Source: Winogradskyella haliclonae
GTDB taxonomy: Bacteria; Bacteroidota; Bacteroidia; Flavobacteriales; Flavobacteriaceae
Assembly (NCBI RefSeq): GCF_014635865.1
Contig: NZ_BMDQ01000001.1
Location: forward strand, 372,001 to 436,000
Length of the DNA stretch: 64,000 bases
Direction of reading: 5' to 3'
Shown here: piece by piece, positions 54,194 to 61,189 of the stretch
How the letters are laid out: each line of letters begins with the position of its first letter
Numbering within the stretch: position 1 is the stretch's first letter
Position numbers and translations under genes: made by a program
The notes under the pieces: model-generated
What the model saw: the letters and a program-made list of their open reading frames with translations, nothing else
Database searches by the model: none
Told to the model about the DNA's origin: nothing

Positions 54194-55327
54194 TTGATTA
54201 ACAAACGCCTTTTAATTAAAAACTTACTCGCTCATAACGACGAGAACAGTTTTTATGACAAAAAGCGAAAATTGAATCTTAGTTATAAAGAAGGGAAAGC
54301 AAAATTTCTAAAACACATTTGCGCACTTTCTAATAGTAACCCAAAAAACAACTCGTATATCGTCATTGGTGTCGATGATACTGACAACAAAATTATTGGC
54401 GTGGATTTTTTTGATGATAGTAAAATTCAAAACCTAATAAATGCCTATCTCACACATCCACCAATTGTACAATACGAGAATATTCCATTTCCGCATTTAG
54501 CGGACGACAAAGTTGTTGGTTTAGTAACCATAAGACCAAACGACCAGATTACGTCTCTTAGAAAAAACATCTGGAAATACTATGGTGGCGCCGTCTTTTT
54601 TAGAGATGGTAGCATGAGTATGCCCAAGGTCTTTGATATTGAAATTAAAGATGCGAATTCTGAGATTGTTTCAGCAATAGAAAATCACGCTTTAAATAAT
54701 ATTGAGCTCACTCTAGATGGCGTCTTTGACTTCATGAAAAAGCGAGAAGATTTTAATCCAAATTATAAAGTCTTTAAAGAATATTTTGTGTTGTGTTGGG
54801 CTGGGCAAAAAAAGGAAGTCAAAGATGAAGTTTTCTTCTCTCGTGTAGATATCGAATTAATAAATGAGCAAAAGCGCCTCTTTTATTCTGCCTTAGACGA
54901 GGTTTCTATTTCTTATACAGATAATTATTTTACTATTATTGAATATGTAAAGTTAGGGCTTCATAATAACGATAAGTATTATAAGTTAGAAGAGACTGTG
55001 ATAGATTTTGGGCATAATGGCAACTATTCGATTGAAACCAATTTACTATTCGAGCCTCCACAATTTGATAAAAAAGTACTGCATCATATTTACAACTCTA
55101 ATAACGCATTAGTTGAAAAACTAAAAAAAGGATTACCATTACATCCTAATGAAACTGAAGATTTAAAAAACCTATCTGCAACCTATCTTATTTGTTTTCT
55201 CAATAATTTTGAAAATGCTATAGATAAGTTAGAAGAAGCTAAACCTCTTTTAAAGTCTTACAGCAAGACAATTTATGAAGGTTATAAGCTAACTATGCGA
55301 ATTTTAAGAAAAGTAAAATACAGCTAG
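54194..55327 (+). CDS. AlbA_2 (Schlafen-like) domain protein
   Basis: 377 residues from TTG 54194 (MINKRLLIKNLLAHNDENSF), chosen because the upstream open frame runs through the SDR gene and lacks a conserved start. The AlbA_2 domain (about 25-160) has the divergent KEGKAKFLKHICALSNSNPK motif where the family usually shows E-x-L-E-F-K, then SYIVIGVDD and LTHPPIVQYENIPF. The remainder is helical and unidentified. AlbA_2 is a nucleic-acid-binding or ATPase-associated domain found in many regulators, so this could be a transcriptional or RNA-related protein. Confidence 0.75.
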   Translation: MINKRLLIKNLLAHNDENSFYDKKRKLNLSYKEGKAKFLKHICALSNSNPKNNSYIVIGVDDTDNKIIGVDFFDDSKIQNLINAYLTHPPIVQYENIPFPHLADDKVVGLVTIRPNDQITSLRKNIWKYYGGAVFFRDGSMSMPKVFDIEIKDANSEIVSAIENHALNNIELTLDGVFDFMKKREDFNPNYKVFKEYFVLCWAGQKKEVKDEVFFSRVDIELINEQKRLFYSALDEVSISYTDNYFTIIEYVKLGLHNNDKYYKLEETVIDFGHNGNYSIETNLLFEPPQFDKKVLHHIYNSNNALVEKLKKGLPLHPNETEDLKNLSATYLICFLNNFENAIDKLEEAKPLLKSYSKTIYEGYKLTMRILRKVKYS

Positions 55328-55469
55328 AGCTCTACTTAACAGATACTTTCGTCGATTATTTTTACCAACAAAAACTAATCCTCTAATTTTCTCGTAATTA
55401 ATCTATAATAATCTGAATTTCAGATATGTGTTATTAACTTTACTTAGCTATTAAAGCAACAACATATAT

Positions 55470-55516
55470 AACCTTACTTCTCCCAACAACGCTTTGGCAT
55501 TGAAGTAAGGTTTTTT
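55470..55516 (+). terminator. Long-stem terminator in the intergenic region before dodecin
   Basis: AACCTTACTTC and GAAGTAAGGTT form an 11-bp perfect stem with a 21-base loop, followed by six T. It lies about 140 bases after the AlbA_2 stop, so it may end a longer 3' tail or be an attenuator or a small RNA terminator. The rest of the 55328-55595 gap is AT-rich and shows no other feature. Confidence 0.75.
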
Positions 55517-55595
55517 ATTATAATCATTTTTATCACCTTATAATTTTTATTATTAGTCTTATCACTATCTTTATTTAAACTTAAATTTTAAAAAG

Positions 55596-55796
55596 ATGGC
55601 AGTATTAAAAGTTATTGAAGTATTATCAAACTCTAACAAAAGTTGGGAAGACGCTACTAAAAAAGCAGTGAAGGAAGCATCTAAAAGTGTGAAGAATATA
55701 CGTTCTGTTTATGTACAGGACCAAAGCGCAATAGTAAATGATGGTGAAGTCACTGAATTTAGAGTTAATGTGAAATTGACTTTTGAAGTAAAATAA
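55596..55796 (+). CDS. Dodecin family flavin-binding protein
   Basis: 66 residues matching dodecin: MAVLKVIEVLSNSNKSWEDA, then KEASKSVKNIRSVYVQDQSA and a final FRVNVKLTFEV strand. Dodecins form hollow 12-mers that store or buffer FMN/FAD (or CoA). The tryptophan that stacks with flavin (Trp17 of SNKSWEDA) is present. Independent unit flanked by terminators. Confidence 0.95.
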   Translation: MAVLKVIEVLSNSNKSWEDATKKAVKEASKSVKNIRSVYVQDQSAIVNDGEVTEFRVNVKLTFEVK

Positions 55797-55819
55797 TCGT
55801 TCAAGCTTAAAAAAAATAG

Positions 55820-55853
55820 AGCTCATAAAACATTATGTTTTTATGAGCTTTCT
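55820..55853. terminator. Terminator after dodecin
   Basis: AGCTCATAAAA and TTTTATGAGCT form an 11-bp perfect stem with a 7-base loop; an A-rich run precedes and TTTC follows. It ends dodecin and could serve the convergent DUF1501 gene. Confidence 0.8.
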
Positions 55854-55873
55854 TTGGATATTATAAGGCTATA

Positions 55874-57061
55874 TTAAATAAAATTCAACGTCTCTTGTGG
55901 CGCACCAATAATACCTTCTGTAGATGTTCCTAACCAGTTTTCGATAATAGTAGCATAGACTTGTCTAAAATCTATGGTGAATTTTAAATCGCCATTGTCA
56001 TCTAAATCAGATAATGATGATAACTTATTATAAATCCCTGCTGTTTTCAGATTTTTACCAATGACAAAAACATTATTTGCTGAGCCGTGATCAGTACCAT
56101 TGGCTGCATTCTGTTTTACACGTCTTCCAAATTCAGAAAATGTAAGAATTAACGTGTCTTCAAAAGTACCATTACGTTTTAAGTCTTTAATAAAAGCAGA
56201 TAAAGATTCTGCATATACAGATAATAATCTTTTTTGTGGGTTTTGCTGATTCGCATGGGTGTCAAATCCACCTAGGGCATTATAAAACACCTTTGTCTCT
56301 AAACCAGAATTGATAAATCGAGCTATATTTTTTAACTGCTTTGCAAACTTATTTTGCGGGTATTCTTCTTGAGATAATTTCACTTTAGTTTTCTCATAAA
56401 TATATGTTGCAGATGACTTAGCATCAATCATATTTTTATACAAATACCCTAAGTTGTGCTCCGATAAATGCTGGTCATTGTAATGATTTAATACCTTCTG
56501 AAAATACGGGTCTCTTGCCGTTTTATATAGTGTTTGGTAATCGTTTGTGGCTATACCATTAAAATGTTCTCCTTTTAATGCCAAACTCAATGTTTCATCA
56601 AGTTCAATAGCATTATAGGGTTGCTTTCCGTGTTTATCTAAGAAACGACCAATCCAGCCACTTTGTAAATATTCATCACTAGAACTTCCAGATTGCCAAA
56701 TATCCATTGATCTAAAGTGAGAACGAACAGGATTTGGATAGCCAACATTATTGATAATAGATAATTCGCCATTGTCATAAAGATTCTGCAATGGTTTTAG
56801 ACTAGGATGAAGTGCTAAGTCATCATTTAATCTTACAACATCATTTTTAATAGCTAAAGTCGGTCTAGCCTTGTAATACAAATCGTTGTTGTAAGGAATA
56901 ATAGTATTTAAGCCATCATTTCCTCCAGACAATTGAATAATAACTAAACGTTTATAACCCATTGATTGGGCATCAAAAGTCTCAAATGCTCTCACAAAAT
57001 TAGGAACAAAAAAGAGGCTACTTGCCAATGCCGAATTTTTTAAAAAATCTCTTCTTTCCAT
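55874..57061 (-). CDS. DUF1501 family Tat-exported protein
   Basis: 395 residues from ATG 57061 (MERRDFLKNSALASSLFFVP), a twin-arginine signal peptide; the open frame has an earlier ATG at 57106 inside the DUF1800 gene. DUF1501 is a sulfatase/alkaline phosphatase-like fold; IIQLSGGNDGLNTIIPYNND and GTDHGSANNVFV are its hallmark motifs. Export to the periplasm and pairing with a DUF1800 protein are usual; the enzyme's function is not established. Two bases separate it from the DUF1800 stop. Confidence 0.93.
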   Translation of the reverse strand: MERRDFLKNSALASSLFFVPNFVRAFETFDAQSMGYKRLVIIQLSGGNDGLNTIIPYNNDLYYKARPTLAIKNDVVRLNDDLALHPSLKPLQNLYDNGELSIINNVGYPNPVRSHFRSMDIWQSGSSSDEYLQSGWIGRFLDKHGKQPYNAIELDETLSLALKGEHFNGIATNDYQTLYKTARDPYFQKVLNHYNDQHLSEHNLGYLYKNMIDAKSSATYIYEKTKVKLSQEEYPQNKFAKQLKNIARFINSGLETKVFYNALGGFDTHANQQNPQKRLLSVYAESLSAFIKDLKRNGTFEDTLILTFSEFGRRVKQNAANGTDHGSANNVFVIGKNLKTAGIYNKLSSLSDLDDNGDLKFTIDFRQVYATIIENWLGTSTEGIIGAPQETLNFI

Positions 57062-57063
57062 AA

Positions 57064-58431
57064 CTAGCACATTTGATATTCTGGTAAAGACATTAACTGA
57101 ACACAAAAGGTTTGCTTTGAATCTTTGTCCATAGATGCTATATAAGACATCGTCCCTTTATTAATCTTTCCATTAATTAAAATAGAGCTTAAATCTTCAC
57201 TAGCTGCACTTTTAAAGTTCTTTTGAAATCTATCCCAATTCGGCGAAGTCTTCATTGGTAATTGCCCTTTGTTTTTATTAAAAAATTGACGCCGCATATG
57301 GTCTCTCTCATCATCTAATGCTATCATTCCGTCATTTAATAAAATTGACGCTAGTTTTAGCCTAACCATAATTGTATTGGCATCTACCCATGCTTTATGC
57401 CCTTTCCAACCAGCAACATTTGGCGGGTCTAACAAGGTTTGGCCTAATAATTTTTGTAGCTTAATTAACCTTTTTTTATTCTTGTAATTTACAGGTACAG
57501 TTCTAGATAAACCGACCAAGAAATCTACTGGTGATTTTATTTTGGCCCCAATATTTCTATCCTCATAGAACCAATCTTGAGTAAACACAAAGTGCATTAG
57601 TTTTTTGATGTTGTAATCCTTGTAGAATACATCGGTCATTCCCTCTACATGAAGCTCACTAATCGTTTCATTAACAAAATAGCGATAGATTTTTTTACAG
57701 ATAAACTTAGCGCATTGACGTTTTTTTAGAATAATGTCAATGATGTCATCCCCATCAAAATTTCCTGTTTCTCCAAAAAAGGTTTTTAAACCATAGTCAT
57801 GTTGAAATTTTCTTAGCCTAAAACTACCATCAAAACGATTAAAATATCCTGTAAATGCTCTTGCACTTTCTTTAATATCTTTTTCTGTATAATTACCTGC
57901 GCCTAAAGTAAAAAGCTCCATCAATTCTCGAGCAAAGTTTTCATTAGGTTCAGCCTTCTTGTTTTGCTTTAGATTAAGGTATTTTATCATGGCAGCTTCT
58001 TTAGAGATGGCTTTTACAAAATCTCTAAAATTACCAAGAGCATGTCTCCGAAGGGTGTTATTATATTGCTGTAAATGTACGACACTTTTATCTCCACAAA
58101 CAAAATGGTTTGACCAAAATAAGGTCATTCGTTCTCGTAATACCTCCTCTGAAGAAACCAATTTATCAATCCAAGCTGTATTTAAATCTAGAATACGTTT
58201 TCTACTTTTTACGGCCAGTTCTTTAAGTAATTTTGGCTTAGACTTTAGAGTCATTACATCCAAATTCTTAAACTCTGAAAGGTCAATTTTTAGCGAATTA
58301 ATGCTTTCAGAAGTCCGAAACAAAGTATCCACAACTTCAGCTCTGGATTTATTTGAATGTTCCATTAACTGTTTTGGAGTTATCCCAAAGCCTGCACGCC
58401 AATAGAGATGTTTTATGTGCTCATGTTTCAT
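57064..58431 (-). CDS. DUF1800 family protein
   Basis: 455 residues with the family's hallmark NENFARELMELFTLGAGNYT, then DIKESARAFTGY and the C-terminal PPNVAGWKGHKAWV. Unlike the DUF1501 partner no signal peptide is obvious, so the two may be exported together through the Tat system, as suggested for such pairs. It is the first gene of the pair. Confidence 0.93.
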   Translation of the reverse strand: MKHEHIKHLYWRAGFGITPKQLMEHSNKSRAEVVDTLFRTSESINSLKIDLSEFKNLDVMTLKSKPKLLKELAVKSRKRILDLNTAWIDKLVSSEEVLRERMTLFWSNHFVCGDKSVVHLQQYNNTLRRHALGNFRDFVKAISKEAAMIKYLNLKQNKKAEPNENFARELMELFTLGAGNYTEKDIKESARAFTGYFNRFDGSFRLRKFQHDYGLKTFFGETGNFDGDDIIDIILKKRQCAKFICKKIYRYFVNETISELHVEGMTDVFYKDYNIKKLMHFVFTQDWFYEDRNIGAKIKSPVDFLVGLSRTVPVNYKNKKRLIKLQKLLGQTLLDPPNVAGWKGHKAWVDANTIMVRLKLASILLNDGMIALDDERDHMRRQFFNKNKGQLPMKTSPNWDRFQKNFKSAASEDLSSILINGKINKGTMSYIASMDKDSKQTFCVQLMSLPEYQMC

Positions 58432-58484
58432 GCTATTAGGACTTGATGAATGGCTGAAGGTTTAATTTCAAAACTATGAAGCCT

Positions 58485-58515
58485 AAAAAAACCGTTTCAT
58501 TTCTGAAACGGTTTT
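58485..58515 (-). terminator. Terminator of the aldehyde dehydrogenase gene
   Basis: AACCGTTTCA and TGAAACGGTT form a 10-bp perfect stem around TTTC with a T run on the minus-strand exit side. It lies between the ALDH stop and the next gene in the same direction (DUF1800). Confidence 0.85.
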
Positions 58516-58539
58516 ACAAAATTATACTTTGACTGTTTT

Positions 58540-60093
58540 TTACAAATCAAACTTAATACCTTGAGCTAAAGGCAATTGATCCGAATAATTAATTGTATTC
58601 GTTTGTCTGCGCATATAGACTTTCCATGCGTCAGAGCCAGACTCACGTCCACCACCAGTTTCTTTTTCTCCACCAAATGCACCTCCGATTTCAGCACCAG
58701 AAGTTCCTATGTTTACGTTTGCAATACCACAATCAGAACCTGCATATGATAAGAATTTTTCGGCTTCCTTCATTTCGTTAGTCATTATTGCTGAAGATAA
58801 TCCTTGAGCCACACCATTTTGTTTTTCAATGGCATTCTCAATCTCACCTGAATATTTCATTAAATATAATATTGGTGCAAAAGTTTCGTGTTGTACAATT
58901 TCAAAATGATTCTCAGCTTCAATAATTGCTGGCTTTACATAGCATCCAGACTCATAACCTTCACCTTCTAAAACGCCACCTTCTACTAACACATTTCCGC
59001 CTTCAGCTTTTGCTTTTTCAATAGCATATAAATAGGTGTTTACTGCATCTTTATCTATTAACGGCCCTATATGATTGGTTTCATCTAAAGGATTACCAAT
59101 TGTCAACTGCCCATAAGCACCAACAATGGCATCACGTACTTTGTCATAAACAGATTCGTGAATAATTAAACGACGTGTGCTTGTACAACGCTGACCACAA
59201 GTACCTACAGCTCCAAATACAGCACCAGGAACAACCACTTTTAAATCTGCAGATGGTGTAATGATAATTGCATTGTTTCCACCTAATTCTAACAAGGATT
59301 TTCCAAAACGCTCTGCAACTGTTGCACCAACAATACGTCCCATTCTAGTAGAACCTGTGGCAGAAACTAAAGGAATTCTAGCATCAGTAGTTAAAAACTC
59401 TCCTACTTTATAGTCTCCATTAATAATACAAGAAATCCCTTCTGGATAATTATTTTCTTTTAAGATATCGGCAATAATATTTTGACAAGCCACTGAACAT
59501 AAAGGTGCTTTTTCTGAAGCTTTCCAAACACATACATCACCACAAATCCAAGCCAAAGCTGTGTTCCAAGCCCAAACAGCAACAGGGAAATTAAATGCAG
59601 AAATAATCCCAACAACACCTATTGGATGCCATTGTTCTCTCATAACATGTCCTGGACGCTCAGATGGAATAGTCTGTCCATTTAATTGTCTAGACAAGCC
59701 CACTGCAAAATCACAGATATCAATCATTTCTTGCACTTCGCCATAACCTTCTTGTAATGATTTGCCCATTTCATAAGAAACTAATTTACCTAAAGGTTCT
59801 TTTAATTCTCTTAGTTTATTTCCAAACTGTCGCACCACTTCTCCACGAACAGGTGCTGGTACATCTCTCCAAGACTTAAAAGCTTTTGTTGCAGCATCCA
59901 TAACGCGATTATAATCTGCTCTCGTTGTCGTTTTAACTTTTCCGATTAACTCGCCATCTACTGGTGAGTATGATTCAATTATGTCGCCATTAGAAAAATT
60001 TTCAGAACCCGTAGAAGTTCCATAGTTTATAGCTTTAACACCCAATTTCTCGAGGGCATCTTTTATTCCGAAATCAGTAGCTACTGTTCCCAT
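58540..60093 (-). CDS. ALDH7-type aldehyde dehydrogenase (aminoadipate-semialdehyde/piperideine-6-carboxylate type)
   Basis: 517 residues from ATG 60093 (MGTVATDFGIKDALEKLGVK); the open frame begins at 60186 but that extension has no family character. Catalytic Cys lies in GTCGQRCTSTRRLIIH and the glutamate in LLELGGNNAII; GGAFGGEKETGGGRESGSDA is the C-terminal ALDH7A1-like signature. Likely oxidises alpha-aminoadipic semialdehyde in lysine breakdown, but a wider substrate range is possible. Confidence 0.93.
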   Translation of the reverse strand: MGTVATDFGIKDALEKLGVKAINYGTSTGSENFSNGDIIESYSPVDGELIGKVKTTTRADYNRVMDAATKAFKSWRDVPAPVRGEVVRQFGNKLRELKEPLGKLVSYEMGKSLQEGYGEVQEMIDICDFAVGLSRQLNGQTIPSERPGHVMREQWHPIGVVGIISAFNFPVAVWAWNTALAWICGDVCVWKASEKAPLCSVACQNIIADILKENNYPEGISCIINGDYKVGEFLTTDARIPLVSATGSTRMGRIVGATVAERFGKSLLELGGNNAIIITPSADLKVVVPGAVFGAVGTCGQRCTSTRRLIIHESVYDKVRDAIVGAYGQLTIGNPLDETNHIGPLIDKDAVNTYLYAIEKAKAEGGNVLVEGGVLEGEGYESGCYVKPAIIEAENHFEIVQHETFAPILYLMKYSGEIENAIEKQNGVAQGLSSAIMTNEMKEAEKFLSYAGSDCGIANVNIGTSGAEIGGAFGGEKETGGGRESGSDAWKVYMRRQTNTINYSDQLPLAQGIKFDL

Positions 60094-60282
60094 ATTATAT
60101 TGATTTTTTTGTCTAATTATTTTCGGCGAAGATAACAATAAATTGTTGCTTTTAAAGTTGTCTTTTGCTTTGATAAAGCCCAACAAAATTTAAGAACAGT
60201 TTAACAAGAGGCTAAAATCTAAATGTTAAAATAGCAACGTAACTATATTAACAAGAATAGGCCTACATCTTGATTTTAAGGA

Positions 60283-60303
60283 ATTCTCATATACGATGAG
60301 AAT
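60283..60303. promoter_or_regulatory. Perfect inverted repeat upstream of the SH3-like gene
   Basis: ATTCTCAT-ATACG-ATGAGAAT forms a perfect 8-bp stem with a 5-base loop 27 bases before the ATG at 60330. No T run follows, so it is a candidate operator or 5' hairpin, not a terminator. Confidence 0.45.
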
Positions 60304-60329
60304 CAGTATTAATTAAAATCCAAAATATT

Positions 60330-61160
60330 ATGCATTTAAGAATTTTAGCAGTGGTTTGCTTTGCGGTTAGCATAGCACAAGCCCAAGACATCCAGTACGT
60401 TTCAGCGGAAAATGGATTAGTAATTAGAGAACAACCTAATCAAGGTGCCACTAAAATAGGTATATTAGATTATGGTACAGCAGTAGAAGTTATCGAACAG
60501 ACCAATTTACACATGGATGTAAAGGATAGCAATAAAAAAGTATCTGGTAAATGGGTTAAAATAAAAGGACCTGCGGTAGGTGAATACTTTGAAGGAGGTT
60601 ATGTTTTTAATGGTTTCTTAACCGATGAAAAAATAGAGCAACCTCTAAAAATAACTGGCGATGCATTTACCATTTATATTGATAAATTACACGCCAATGT
60701 GAAAGTGCAATTGCCAGTTGTAGAAAATGAAACTGTGATGCCTGTATTCAAAATTAATACTAATGCATCTTTAGAAAACAGGTATCTTAAAATAAAACAT
60801 CATCAAAATTACAGAACCATAGAAGTATTACAACGCCACAGAAATAGTATTGTAGTAAAGTCAAAAGAGGGCGATGTGTCGCTTACAGATTATCAACATT
60901 ACACATCAAGTTGGAAACCCTTGCAACTAGAATTTGCTAAAGGCAACATCTTTAAAACAGCGACCTTATCTAAAAAAGACTCTAAACGTTTCGGAGCTAT
61001 TGATGAAGCAAAATTATATTCAACTTTAAACCTTGAAAAAACGTCATCCTACACTATTGTTCCTAGCCAAATTGAGCTTAAAGTTATCATGACGGATATT
61101 GATGGTTATAAAACTGAAAAAATTATAATCTTTGAATTACCTTTAAGCAAAGCGTCGTAA
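60330..61160 (+). CDS. Secreted SH3-like domain protein
   Basis: 276 residues: signal peptide (MHLRILAVVCFAVSIAQAQD), then a bacterial SH3 domain (about 22-95: VSAENGLVIREQPNQGATKI and KWVKIKGPAVGEYFEGGYVF), followed by a beta-rich domain of unknown type to the end. SH3 domains of this kind bind peptidoglycan or proteins in the periplasm. It lies 29 bases upstream of the alpha-2-macroglobulin gene in the same direction, and they are probably cotranscribed. Confidence 0.82.
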   Translation: MHLRILAVVCFAVSIAQAQDIQYVSAENGLVIREQPNQGATKIGILDYGTAVEVIEQTNLHMDVKDSNKKVSGKWVKIKGPAVGEYFEGGYVFNGFLTDEKIEQPLKITGDAFTIYIDKLHANVKVQLPVVENETVMPVFKINTNASLENRYLKIKHHQNYRTIEVLQRHRNSIVVKSKEGDVSLTDYQHYTSSWKPLQLEFAKGNIFKTATLSKKDSKRFGAIDEAKLYSTLNLEKTSSYTIVPSQIELKVIMTDIDGYKTEKIIIFELPLSKAS

Positions 61161-61189
61161 GTTATAGTAACATAGAAATCCATTGAATC

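Noticed and set aside
54194-55327. A Schlafen-type antiphage defence protein.
   Set aside because: Only the AlbA_2 domain is suggested; no helicase or tRNase part is seen, and the neighbours are metabolic genes.
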